Below are positions 47,349 to 57,100 of a stretch of 64,000 nucleotides of DNA, one piece after another. The position numbers and the translations under genes are program-made. Each line of letters opens with the position of its first letter. Within the stretch, counting starts at the first letter, position 1. Source of the DNA: Nitrospina sp. (GTDB taxonomy: Bacteria > Nitrospinota > Nitrospinia > Nitrospinales > VA-1); contig JABHBK010000058.1 of assembly GCA_018673915.1 (NCBI GenBank), positions 1-64,000 on the forward strand, written 5' to 3'. The notes beneath the pieces are model-generated. The model was not told the DNA's origin. It saw only the letters and a program-made list of their open reading frames with translations, and did not search any database.

Positions 47349-49906
47349 AACAATTAAATCTCCCACAACTTTTTGCACTGCTTCTCTCCGAGACACGCGG
47401 GGCATGGCGGAGGATGCTGTTTTTTATTCTCTGTATCGCCATAGGCGTGGGAGCAGTGATGACAGTGAAAAGTTTTTCCAACCTGGTGGGTGAAACAATA
47501 CAAGGCCAGGCAAAGGGACTCCTATCTGCTGACCTCGCCATTAAAGGAAGCTGGGAACAAAATAAGGAAGATCTGGATACTCAAAATAAAGTATTGCCTC
47601 CAGAGGCCGAGTTTCTCTTTATCAAAGAATTGCATGGCATGGCGCAATTCAATAACTCTGAAAATAAAATTAAATCATCCTCCCTGATTACTGAACTCAA
47701 AGCCGTTCCGATCACAGGCCCACAATATCCTTTTTATGGAGAACTTAAAAATAAACCGGAAAAACCTCTGGCAGAGTTATTAGCCAACGGTGGAGCAGTG
47801 GTAGGGCCTTCTTTCCTGTTAAAAACTGGTTTAAAGCTTGGAGACAAGTTTTCTCTAGGCAAAGCTGAAATGCGTATCAACGGCGTGGTGCTCTCGGAGC
47901 CGGATCGCATTTCTAGAGCGTTCAGCATCGGCCCTCGTGTATTTATTTCCCGTGCTTCTTTAGACCTTTCCGGATTGGTTCAGCCTGGAAGTCGAATCAA
48001 ACATCGAACTCTTATTCGATTGCCTTCCCATTTTGATTTGGAAAAAGCTCTGGTGCTTCTGGAACGTGGATTGACCGACAAGTCTATTTCTATTCGCACC
48101 TACAAAGACATGCAGTCTTCTTTATCCAGTTCCATTGAGCGAATGGGCCAATACCTGGGAGCACTGGGTGTCATCGCTCTATTAATGGGAGGGATCGGGG
48201 TCGCCATGATTGTTAGAACTTTCATGGCACAAAAACTGGACACCCTGGCTATATTGAGTTGTCTTGGAGCTTCGTCCAGAACCTTGTTTAAGGTGTATCT
48301 CCTTCAGTCCATGCTAATGGGTTTGGCAGGAAGTATTTTAGGTGTGTGTATAGGATTTTCGCTCACCTTCCTGCTTCCCCCAAAAATGGAAGGATTGATT
48401 AATTTGAAACTCGAACCGGTCTTCTATTGGATTCCGGCTTTGCAATCGCTTCTTCTGGGTTGCGCGACCACACTTTTGTTTTGCTTATGGCCTTTGATCC
48501 GAGCTGTGAAAACCCGGCCTCTTCGCCTGTTCCGCAGAAATTTTGAGAAAGAAGAACAAGGAACTCGATGGGAACGCGGGGTTTCCGCCATAATATTGGG
48601 GTTGGGACTGGCTGCGATGATTTGCTGGCAGGCAGAATCTATAAAGCGCGGCTTGATTTTTCTTGCTGCCCTGGTGATTTCAGCGGGGGTATTTGCGTTG
48701 GCATCCCTACTTCTTTTAAAGCTATTGAAAGCATTTCCCCCTTCCGGTTCTATGACACGTCGTTATAGCATTTCCAATCTTATGCGACCCAACAATCAGG
48801 CGACCTCCATCATCACTTGTCTGGGCATGGGCATTATGCTCATTCTTACTGTCCGCCTGGTACAAATGGATATGTTGGCCATGCTGAATAAGAGCACAGA
48901 AATGGGTCCGCCTAATTATTTTTTCATTGACATCCAGCACGACCAGACACAAACCTTTACTCAGGTTTTGGATCGGGTAGCTCCGGAAGCGGAGCGGACC
49001 CTTACACCTCTGGTACGGTCACGCCTACACAGTATTGATGACAAGCTGATCGAAAACTGGGTTTATAAGGATAAAAGACGGGAAGAATGGTTCATCACCC
49101 GGGAGTTTGTTTTGACCTATATGGCCGGCTCTCCTCCAAAAGATAATGAGGTCATCGAAGGGGTATGGTGGGATGAGGCCCGGGCTAAAAATGCCGAAGT
49201 GTCTCTGGAACAGGATGCGGCAAAACGATTGAACGCTAAAATTGGATCACAACTCGTTATCGATATTCAAGGTGTGCCTGTTGCAGCCACGGTGACCAGT
49301 ATTCGCAAAGTAAACTGGCGTAACATGCGCACAAATTTCTACATGATCTATTCGCCTGGAGCACTCCAAGATGCACCGCTCACCTATGTAGCCACGGTCC
49401 ATGTTCCCGAGCAGAAAGAGTTGGCCCTGCAACACGCTGTTGTCGAGGCCCTTCCAAATATCACTGCTGTGAGCACACGCGATATTGTCAACACTATTGA
49501 AACCAATGTATCCAAACTGACCACCCTTGTCGATTTCATGTCAGGATTCGCTATCGCGGCAGGACTATTCATTCTCTCTGGTTCCATCGCTTCTACCAAG
49601 TTCAGGCGATTACAGGAGTCGGCGATACTCAAAATACTTGGAGCTCGGCGAAAAGTGGTCGCCTCTATTCTAGGGATCGAATACATCACATTGGGAATCA
49701 TTTCTGCTTTAGTGGGCGTTGGGCTGGCGCAAGGACTTTCCTGGGCAGTGATGAAGTACATGATTAAATCGGATTGGCATGTTCAACCGATCACCGTTGC
49801 CTGGGCGTTTGGGTTTGCAGTTTTGATCACGGTAGCTACCGGGGTTTTGAGTAGCCTGGATGTGATCTGCAACAAACCTTTAAAGACAATTCGCGAATCG
49901 GCGTAG
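47345..49906 (+). CDS. ybbP: ABC transporter permease, FtsX family (YbbP-like)
   Basis: 853 aa, two FtsX-type permease modules, 4-nt overlap with the ATPase. Confidence 0.88.
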   Translation: MKQLNLPQLFALLLSETRGAWRRMLFFILCIAIGVGAVMTVKSFSNLVGETIQGQAKGLLSADLAIKGSWEQNKEDLDTQNKVLPPEAEFLFIKELHGMAQFNNSENKIKSSSLITELKAVPITGPQYPFYGELKNKPEKPLAELLANGGAVVGPSFLLKTGLKLGDKFSLGKAEMRINGVVLSEPDRISRAFSIGPRVFISRASLDLSGLVQPGSRIKHRTLIRLPSHFDLEKALVLLERGLTDKSISIRTYKDMQSSLSSSIERMGQYLGALGVIALLMGGIGVAMIVRTFMAQKLDTLAILSCLGASSRTLFKVYLLQSMLMGLAGSILGVCIGFSLTFLLPPKMEGLINLKLEPVFYWIPALQSLLLGCATTLLFCLWPLIRAVKTRPLRLFRRNFEKEEQGTRWERGVSAIILGLGLAAMICWQAESIKRGLIFLAALVISAGVFALASLLLLKLLKAFPPSGSMTRRYSISNLMRPNNQATSIITCLGMGIMLILTVRLVQMDMLAMLNKSTEMGPPNYFFIDIQHDQTQTFTQVLDRVAPEAERTLTPLVRSRLHSIDDKLIENWVYKDKRREEWFITREFVLTYMAGSPPKDNEVIEGVWWDEARAKNAEVSLEQDAAKRLNAKIGSQLVIDIQGVPVAATVTSIRKVNWRNMRTNFYMIYSPGALQDAPLTYVATVHVPEQKELALQHAVVEALPNITAVSTRDIVNTIETNVSKLTTLVDFMSGFAIAAGLFILSGSIASTKFRRLQESAILKILGARRKVVASILGIEYITLGIISALVGVGLAQGLSWAVMKYMIKSDWHVQPITVAWAFGFAVLITVATGVLSSLDVICNKPLKTIRESA

Positions 49907-49982
49907 GCGCCGATGGCAATAAGCCATAACATTTTGCAGTTAGCAACCGTGTTCTTGTATCAACGAACGGGCATTAATAAAA

Positions 49983-50684
49983 ATGAAAAATATTTTTCAT
50001 GCTTTTATGGTGCTGGTACTTATGACTAGCAATGTGGAATCTTCTGATGAAGCCCTGATTCCCGCCGGGGAGTTTGTGATGGGCACTGATCAGAGCACTC
50101 CAGCAGAACGTCCGGCGCACAAAATCTGGTTGGATGATTTTTATCTGGACCGTTTTGAAATCAGCAATCAGAACTATGAGGCCTTTGATCCCAATTATGC
50201 GAGAAGCGCTTCTTCCTCCTGTGACCGCTGTCCAGCAACCCGCGTCACCTGGTATGAAGCAAAAGCTTATTGCAAGATCCTCAACCAACGATTACCTACC
50301 GAGGCAGAATGGGAAAAGGCTCGGCGTGGTCCTCAAGGAAATTCAGATACTGAAAGGGATACAGCGCATTACGCCTTACCAGTTAAAGCCGGGACCTTGG
50401 CCGTGGATAGCCTGCCTGCCAATGGCTATGGCATTCATCATCTTGCTGGCAATGTCTGGGAATGGGTGAACGACTGGCACGAGGAATTGTATTACCAGAA
50501 ATCTCCGGTTAAAAATCCCCAGGGTCCTTCAAAAGGTCTCAGAAAAAGTGTGCGCGGGGGAAGCTGGTATAATGTTGGTTGGTACACACAACCGGGAATG
50601 CGCTTTCAACTGGCACCGCATGTGAAGTTGAATTCCCTGGGATTTCGTTGCGCCCGCTCCGGCCAAGCGGCCGGGGGCGACTAG
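49983..50684 (+). CDS. Formylglycine-generating-enzyme/SUMF1-like exported protein
   Basis: IPAGEFVMGTDQSTPAERPAHKIWLDDFYLDRFEISNQNYEAF...RLPTEAEWEKA...LAGNVWEWVNDW...VRGGSW...GFRCAR. Confidence 0.92.
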   Translation: MKNIFHAFMVLVLMTSNVESSDEALIPAGEFVMGTDQSTPAERPAHKIWLDDFYLDRFEISNQNYEAFDPNYARSASSSCDRCPATRVTWYEAKAYCKILNQRLPTEAEWEKARRGPQGNSDTERDTAHYALPVKAGTLAVDSLPANGYGIHHLAGNVWEWVNDWHEELYYQKSPVKNPQGPSKGLRKSVRGGSWYNVGWYTQPGMRFQLAPHVKLNSLGFRCARSGQAAGGD

Positions 50685-50771
50685 CAATGGTTTTTGCGGG
50701 CAAGCCAAGAGTTATCTCGGCTTAATGAGTTTTTGCCCTTTACCAGCGGGATTCTCCGCTCAAGGCTAATT

Positions 50772-51686
50772 ATGGCCAGTATTAAAATTCCAAAATCGTG
50801 GCAAATTTCTGAGCAGGAAGTAACGCCGGAAGATATTTACCTGCGCCGTCGGGAATTTTTGGGTACCTCCCTGAAACTGGGCTCCGCAACAATGGCGGCC
50901 ATTTACGGGTTCTCCCCGTTTACGAATGGATGGTCTGCCGAACCGGAACAGTTTTCACCCTCTACCATTACTCCAGAAATTATCGCCTCTCGTTTCAATA
51001 ATTTTTATGAGTTCGGCGTTGAAAAACAGGAAATATGGAAATCATCTCGCAAGCTTCAGACCGAAGGATGGCGAATTGAAGTTGGCGGACTGGTCAAGAA
51101 TCCGCAGACTCTCGAATTTGAAACCTTAAAGTTCCCTGAGGAAGAACGTATTTATCGACTACGTTGTGTTGAAGCCTGGTCTGTAGTAATCCCTTGGATA
51201 GGATTCCCCCTACGCCTTTTAATCGACAAGCTCGAACCACTTGCTTCCGCCCGCTATATAAAGTTCACCACATTTCTGGATCCCATCATCGCTCCGGGAC
51301 AGAAAAAGAGATTCTGGGAACCCTGGCCGTACACAGAGGGTTTGCGTCTCGATGAAGCCCGGCATGATTTAACGTTCATGGCAACAGGAATTTATGGTCA
51401 TCCGCTACCCAATCAGCATGGCGCACCACTTCGTCTTGTCATTCCCTGGAAGTATGGTTTCAAAAGTATAAAATCCATTGCCCGCATTGAGTTCACTCGT
51501 GAGGAGCCAGAGACTTTTTATACATCGCTTTCACCTCTGGTATATGATTTTGATGCCAATGTCCATCCAGACATTCCCTATGCCCGGTGGCATCAAGCCT
51601 TCGAACGGATTCCAGGTCAAGAGGAAACCGTGAAAACATTGCCTTACAATGGTTATGCAAATCAGGTCGCGGGACTTTATTTATGA
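50772..51686 (+). CDS. msrP: MsrP/YedY-like Tat-exported molybdoenzyme
   Basis: RRREFLGTS Tat-like motif; ASRFNNFYEFGVEKQEIW; RLRCVEAWSVVIPWIGFPLRLLI with catalytic Cys. ATG at 50772 preferred over the TTG at 50694. Confidence 0.88.
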   Translation: MASIKIPKSWQISEQEVTPEDIYLRRREFLGTSLKLGSATMAAIYGFSPFTNGWSAEPEQFSPSTITPEIIASRFNNFYEFGVEKQEIWKSSRKLQTEGWRIEVGGLVKNPQTLEFETLKFPEEERIYRLRCVEAWSVVIPWIGFPLRLLIDKLEPLASARYIKFTTFLDPIIAPGQKKRFWEPWPYTEGLRLDEARHDLTFMATGIYGHPLPNQHGAPLRLVIPWKYGFKSIKSIARIEFTREEPETFYTSLSPLVYDFDANVHPDIPYARWHQAFERIPGQEETVKTLPYNGYANQVAGLYL

Positions 51687-52243
51687 TGAAATTTAAGAAC
51701 ATAATCATCGTTGCATTCATGCTAAACGCGGTATTTGCCTGGGCCGAACCCTATGAAGCGCCACCCTGGATACCTCCGCCACCACCACAGTCCCGGGTTC
51801 ACCTGGTTGATAATGGTGATGGAACTTTAACCGAAACCAAGACGCGTTTAATGTGGACCCAAAAAGACAGTTATGCCGATTTAGGGAAATGTTTGAACTG
51901 GTATCAGGCCAAGGAATATGTCGAGAATCTCAGGACGGGAGGTTATACGGATTGGCGGTTACCTATGGTGTTTGAATATGGAATGATTTATGACAATACC
52001 AAGGAAAACATCATGGCCTGGGACCACGATCCAAACCAGCCTCTCGCCCTGTCGAAACAATTTGCGGATGGTGCGGCCTATTGGTACTGGTCGGCAGAAC
52101 ACAATAAAAATGATTTAGCGGATTGTTGTACCCGCACGGCTTATTTTGTAACCGGTCGCGCTTTCTGGCGTAACCTTTCAAACTGTATCAATGGCGGCGT
52201 TCGTGCCGTCAGAGATTTATCCCCTGGCAGGGGAAGCAAATAG
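51683..52243 (+). CDS. DUF1566/Lcl-C-domain exported protein
   Basis: Signal peptide; VDNGDGTLTETKTRLMWTQKDSY...GYTDWRLPMVFE...YWYWSAEH; ATGA overlap with msrP. Confidence 0.85.
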   Translation: MMKFKNIIIVAFMLNAVFAWAEPYEAPPWIPPPPPQSRVHLVDNGDGTLTETKTRLMWTQKDSYADLGKCLNWYQAKEYVENLRTGGYTDWRLPMVFEYGMIYDNTKENIMAWDHDPNQPLALSKQFADGAAYWYWSAEHNKNDLADCCTRTAYFVTGRAFWRNLSNCINGGVRAVRDLSPGRGSK

Positions 52244-52278
52244 TAACGACCTGTAAGAGGCTTCTTTTAAAATAGCTA

Positions 52279-53436
52279 CTAGAATTTGAATTTCAGATCC
52301 GCCTGAAATTTTTCGTGGTCCCTTTGTGTTCCCCGCTCTTCTTGAGTATCAAAGTAGGCGAATCTTAGTTTTACGCCTTTGGCTAAACCAAAACTGCCTT
52401 CGGCTTTAAAACCTCTGGCATTGCTTCTGCCGTCATGAAAATCCGAATCGGAAATCACATCAAAAACCGCTTCAGTCTGAACGACCCTGTAAATTATTTT
52501 CATGTCGTAGTCACCAAATTTTTTTCCCGAGCTTCCATATTTGGCTCCTAATTGCCAAGCCGTATCCAAGTCTGGGTTACCGCTGGCCAGATCACCGGTG
52601 TTTTGGGAATATTCTCCAAACAGTTTGAGTTTTTGTCCTGCAATTTTTTCAGACCACTCCACCATTAGATCGAGTATTTTGACTTCGGATGTATTAGAAA
52701 GCAGGGTTGAGGAACCGGAAAACGTCGTAGAAATGTCTTCCGTGTTCTGGACATCATAATATGCCAACGCAACTTTGAATTTTCCTAAACCTGTTTTCTG
52801 AGTGATGATGCCCTGATAACCGAGAATAATGATATCTTCACCCGGATCGAACTCATCATATATAAACTGACCGAAGTTGGCATCCAATGTCGTATCCCCA
52901 ATTTTTCTGGAGAACTGTTGGCCGATCCCTTCCACTGTGACATCGTTGTCCCAGATGATTTCAGAAGCCATGAAAGGAGGTTTAAACTTTCCCCCCTGCA
53001 ATACTGTTTTCCAACCGGCAACTGTTGGTTGATATCGGAAAAATGCCATGTCCAGATCAAACGCTTTATGAGTGAAACCTCCATCCAGGGTTACATTACC
53101 TGAATCCCTGGCGGTCAATCCACCTGTTGCCATGCGAAAACCGATATCCAAATCTTCGAGCATATGGATTGTTGCCCCCAGGCGAAAGCGGAGGCGGCCA
53201 CGGTCCCGCTCATCAACAACGCCGGGTGTTTCTGTGCTCTCAGATTGAAAACGAATTCGCAAATCGCCTTTCCAGGAAAATCTTTCGAGAATATCCAGAA
53301 CCGCGATTTTAGACTCATATTTCTCTTCCAGAGTCCGCAGTCTTTTTTCGTAATCGTTGCCATAAGCAATGGCCCCAGTAGTAAACCAAAAAACCATCAG
53401 GATCATAAAAGCCTGGCCTGCAGTAGTTCTCGACAT
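52279..53436 (-). CDS. Putative outer-membrane porin
   Basis: Signal peptide, short coiled coil, then DLRIRFQSEST... beta-rich alternating pattern ending KFQADLKFKF. Confidence 0.78.
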   Translation of the reverse strand: MSRTTAGQAFMILMVFWFTTGAIAYGNDYEKRLRTLEEKYESKIAVLDILERFSWKGDLRIRFQSESTETPGVVDERDRGRLRFRLGATIHMLEDLDIGFRMATGGLTARDSGNVTLDGGFTHKAFDLDMAFFRYQPTVAGWKTVLQGGKFKPPFMASEIIWDNDVTVEGIGQQFSRKIGDTTLDANFGQFIYDEFDPGEDIIILGYQGIITQKTGLGKFKVALAYYDVQNTEDISTTFSGSSTLLSNTSEVKILDLMVEWSEKIAGQKLKLFGEYSQNTGDLASGNPDLDTAWQLGAKYGSSGKKFGDYDMKIIYRVVQTEAVFDVISDSDFHDGRSNARGFKAEGSFGLAKGVKLRFAYFDTQEERGTQRDHEKFQADLKFKF

Positions 53437-53489
53437 TAATTATTCTCTAAAAAGTTGATGACTGTCATATCAGATTCTAATCGCACTAT

Positions 53490-54587
53490 TCAAATTTTGT
53501 CAATTTCATGGACCATTTTCATGGCTTTAATGTGGGCAAAAACCGGTTGCCCCGGTTTGAGATTTAAATTGGAAAGAGATTTTCTCGTTATCGTTGACAA
53601 AATCGGCCGGCCGGCATCCAACTCAATATCTACCGAATATCCCTTGGGCTCCAGAGTACCAATTTTTGCAACCTTTGCCCGCAAAATATTCAATACGCTG
53701 GTGGTTCCTTCAGGAGGGGCGGTCGAAAGACTGACATCTTTGGAATGGATGTGAACTCGTAGCCTTTGTCCCACAGAAATATTTTGTTGGGGAACGTTGA
53801 GAGTCTGTCCCATAAAGTCCAACCGGGTGAGCCCGAATTCTTCATCGTGCCCCGAGACCACTGCTTCAAGCACCGCTCCCAATTGTTCATCTCCTACCGC
53901 ATCCCTCAATCGGACATCCGAGAAAACCTCTTCCACGGGCCCGCAATTTACCACTTTTCCTGAATTCAATATCACCATAGTGTCTACAAGTTGAAGCACT
54001 TCATTCATCGAGTGTGTAACATAGATGATAGGCGTCTTAAACTCATCTTCAATTTTTTTGATGAAAGGGATGATCTCGGCTTTACGTTGAATATCCAACG
54101 AGGCTAAAGGCTCATCCATGAGTAATAGTTTTGGGCTGGTGAGCAAGGCGCGGCCAATCGCTACCCTCTGCCTTTCGCCTCCTGACAGTTTATCCGGATA
54201 TCGTTTTAACAAAGGTGCCAACCCCAGTACTTGCACCACTTCATCCAAGTGAAGATTTCGGTCAGCGGGTTGAGTTCGTTGATACCCATAAAGCAGGTTT
54301 GCCTGAATATTCAAATGCGGAAATAATCTTGATTCCTGAAACACCATCCCCACTTTTCTTTTATCGATGGGAATGAAAGTTTCTTCATCCTGCCAAACCT
54401 GATCGGCCAATTTCAGGTATCCGGTTGGAGCCCTTTCCAGTCCCGATAGACAGCGCAATAAAGTGGTTTTACCGGAACCAGAAGGGCCAAACACAACCGT
54501 GACCCCTTTGGCCGGCAAGTTTAAATCTATATCCAGATTAAATTCTGGGTAATCTATTTTTAATTTTGCGGATAATAAATCTGTCAT
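53490..54587 (-). CDS. modC: Molybdate ABC transporter ATP-binding protein ModC
   Basis: FGPSGSGKTTLLRCLSGLERA, LSGGERQRVAIGRALL, C-terminal TOBE-like region; linked to modB and modA. Confidence 0.93.
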   Translation of the reverse strand: MTDLLSAKLKIDYPEFNLDIDLNLPAKGVTVVFGPSGSGKTTLLRCLSGLERAPTGYLKLADQVWQDEETFIPIDKRKVGMVFQESRLFPHLNIQANLLYGYQRTQPADRNLHLDEVVQVLGLAPLLKRYPDKLSGGERQRVAIGRALLTSPKLLLMDEPLASLDIQRKAEIIPFIKKIEDEFKTPIIYVTHSMNEVLQLVDTMVILNSGKVVNCGPVEEVFSDVRLRDAVGDEQLGAVLEAVVSGHDEEFGLTRLDFMGQTLNVPQQNISVGQRLRVHIHSKDVSLSTAPPEGTTSVLNILRAKVAKIGTLEPKGYSVDIELDAGRPILSTITRKSLSNLNLKPGQPVFAHIKAMKMVHEIDKI

Positions 54588-55276
54588 GTTACCTGTACCG
54601 GCAGTCGCCGATTGACGGTATAAACCATCAACAGAACCAGAAACGAAAATATTAAAAGACCCGCAGAAAGAATATGTGCCTGAGCATACTCAAGGACTTC
54701 AACCCGATCATATATTTCTATGGAAATTACTTTGGTCTTTCCGGGAATATTTCCACCCACCATCAATACCACCCCAAATTCTCCAAGGGTGTGGGCAAAC
54801 CCTAAAACAATTGCGGTCAAATAACCCCGGCGGGCCAGAGGGCTTATCACCGTAAAAAATGCGTCCAGACGGGAAGCACCCAACGACTGTGCGGTTTCCA
54901 TGGGAATTTTTCCAACAGATTCAAAAGCACTGTGAAGAGGTTGCACCACAAATGGCATGGAATAAAGGATAGAAGCAAAAACCAACCCCGCAAACGAAAA
55001 AGAGAGCGGAGAACCTGTTATGGCCTGGACAGGGCCGCCCACCCAACCATGCGGTCCCAACAGGATCAATAAATAAAAACCCAAAACTGTAGGCGGGAGC
55101 ACCAAAGGCAATGCCACCACTGCTTCTACCACAACACGAATACGGGAACGAGTGTGCGCCAACCACCACGCCACCGGAGTAGCGAATACCAAAAGAATTG
55201 CCACCGTTATCCCTGCCAATTGCAGTGAGATCCAAACGGGTTCCAGATCAATCAGGGGTAAGTCCATTTCATTCAT
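54584..55276 (-). CDS. modB: Molybdate ABC transporter permease ModB
   Basis: LQLAGITVAILLVFATPVAWWLA...LVLPPTVLGFYLLILLG...GFAHTLGEFGVVLMVGGNIPGKT. Confidence 0.94.
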   Translation of the reverse strand: MNEMDLPLIDLEPVWISLQLAGITVAILLVFATPVAWWLAHTRSRIRVVVEAVVALPLVLPPTVLGFYLLILLGPHGWVGGPVQAITGSPLSFSFAGLVFASILYSMPFVVQPLHSAFESVGKIPMETAQSLGASRLDAFFTVISPLARRGYLTAIVLGFAHTLGEFGVVLMVGGNIPGKTKVISIEIYDRVEVLEYAQAHILSAGLLIFSFLVLLMVYTVNRRLPVQVT

Positions 55277-56033
55277 CCTCTAAAAAGCGATAGCCATAAG
55301 ACTTAATAATTTTTATTGAAGCGGGGCCCTTTAAATATTTCAAAAACTGGTTTGCAGCAATATTGTTGAGCCCAGTCTTTAATAAAATGGCCTGCTGAGA
55401 AATGGGCTTGTGTAGACTGGAGGGCACCTCCCACTGACTTCCCTTCAGGCTAAAGCGTGGGTCTTGCATTTGGGACTTAGCTATGAATCCCATTTCGGCG
55501 TTTCCCGTAGCAACAAATTGCAAGGTTTGGGCGATGCTTTCTCCCCGTACCAATTGAGGTTCCAGTTTTTCCCATAAGTCCAGCTGCTGCAGGGTCTCGT
55601 GTGCGGCCCTGCCATAAGGAGCTGTTTTAGGATTGGCAATAGCAAGTTTTCTCATCGTTGCTGACAAAGATTCTACTCCGATAATTTTTTTTGGATCAAG
55701 ACTCCATAACACCAGAGACCCTTCGGCATAAGTGAACCTTGTTCCGGCGACACCCACTCCCCCCTGCTCCAGTAGGGTCGGCCTTCTTGCATCCGCCGCC
55801 AGCAAAACATCAAAGGGAGCACCATTCCGGGCCTGAGCATACAGCTTACCGGTCGACCCTGATATCAGGACCAACGTGTTTCCTGTATCCTGCTTGTAAC
55901 TTGCGGCAATTTCCTTGAGTGGATTCAAAAAATTAGATGCGACCGCAACATGAACCTCTTCCGACCAGCCCAGCGCAGGCCCACCAAGAAGAAAAACCAG
56001 CATCCCTGCGCCTAACCACTTAGTATTTCTCAT
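55269..56033 (-). CDS. modA: Molybdate-binding periplasmic protein ModA
   Basis: VHVAVASNFLNPLKEIAASYKQDTGNTLVLISGSTGKLYAQARNGAPFDVLLAADARRP. Confidence 0.95.
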   Translation of the reverse strand: MRNTKWLGAGMLVFLLGGPALGWSEEVHVAVASNFLNPLKEIAASYKQDTGNTLVLISGSTGKLYAQARNGAPFDVLLAADARRPTLLEQGGVGVAGTRFTYAEGSLVLWSLDPKKIIGVESLSATMRKLAIANPKTAPYGRAAHETLQQLDLWEKLEPQLVRGESIAQTLQFVATGNAEMGFIAKSQMQDPRFSLKGSQWEVPSSLHKPISQQAILLKTGLNNIAANQFLKYLKGPASIKIIKSYGYRFLEDE

Positions 56034-56056
56034 TACCTATTCCAATATGTTTTTAA

Positions 56057-56097
56057 ATATATAACGGAGCTATCGTTATATATCATTAGACATAACG
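56057..56097. promoter_or_regulatory. ModE-type molybdate operator candidate: ATATATAACG-N7-CGTTATATAT plus a further ATAACG half-site
   Basis: 10-bp arms at 56057-56066 and 56074-56083; also CGTTAT-N12-ATAACG at 56074-56097; 24 bp upstream of the modA start. Confidence 0.7.
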
Positions 56098-56216
56098 AAT
56101 GTCAACCCAATCGCATCATTGAAACTTTTTCACTTTTTTTATATCAGGGCTTAAGTTTTAAGGTTTTTTGCCGATAGCACCACTACGGATAACTGTATCC
56201 ACTAACGGCGAGAAAC

Positions 56217-57005
56217 ATGGAAGTTCAAATAATTCAGGCACGTACAGAAGTGCGGTTTGTCGGAACCTCGGGTAATTGTGAAGATTGTGATGAGGTTCAG
56301 CAGAAAGAAGACGCGCTCAATAAAGATATCGAGGGAGATCAGGTAAACCTGTCTCAGGCTTCCCTCTTGCTTGCCAAAGATCAAACTAATCCCGATAAAT
56401 TGGCAAAAGGAGAGAAAGACCAAGAAAGCGCGACCGGCTCATCTAGCCAATCAGGCCCTAAAGTCGAGGCAGAATTATCAGAAGAAGAACGCCAAATTTT
56501 AAAGGAACTCAAGGCGCGAGACGCTGAAGTACGCGCTCATGAGCAGGCTCATCTCAGTGCCGCAGGACCTTATGCTAATGGCGCACCAAAATTCGAGTAT
56601 CAAACCGGACCCGATGGCAAGCAATATGCGGTGGGTGGAGAAGTTTCTATCGACACATCACCGGTTCCGGGAAACCCCGAAGCAACGGCTCGCAAAGCCC
56701 GAACTATAAAGCGGGCGGCCTTGGCCCCGCGCGACCCATCCTCGCAAGATGTAAAAGTAGCCGCTCAGGCAGCCCAGTTAGAAGCCCAGGCGAGACTGGA
56801 AGCTAAAGCTGAAAAAGCTGAAGAAAAAGAGGACGCCTCTGAGACTGAAAACTCGTCCCCTTCCATAGAAGAGAATCAAGAGTCCTCCCCCAATTTAGAA
56901 GGCAACAAAGATTCGGATTCTTCTGATCCATTTGCGCGACGGGTGGCGAACCGATTCAGTCCATCTGGCAGTACCTCCGGAAATTTGCTCAACGTTATTT
57001 CCTGA
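56217..57005 (+). CDS. SprA-related / CJM1_0395-type putative metalloprotease
   Basis: LKARDAEVRAHEQAHLSAAGPYANGAPKFEYQTGPDGKQYAVGGEVSIDTSPVPGNPEATARKARTIKRAALAP. Confidence 0.88.
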   Translation: MEVQIIQARTEVRFVGTSGNCEDCDEVQQKEDALNKDIEGDQVNLSQASLLLAKDQTNPDKLAKGEKDQESATGSSSQSGPKVEAELSEEERQILKELKARDAEVRAHEQAHLSAAGPYANGAPKFEYQTGPDGKQYAVGGEVSIDTSPVPGNPEATARKARTIKRAALAPRDPSSQDVKVAAQAAQLEAQARLEAKAEKAEEKEDASETENSSPSIEENQESSPNLEGNKDSDSSDPFARRVANRFSPSGSTSGNLLNVIS

Positions 57006-57100
57006 AAAAAATAGAACCCACCCCAGCCAAAAATTTCGTGGTACAACTAACCAGGCTAAGTTAAACCCGATTCATTTCCAAGAACAGTGCAAAAATAAAA

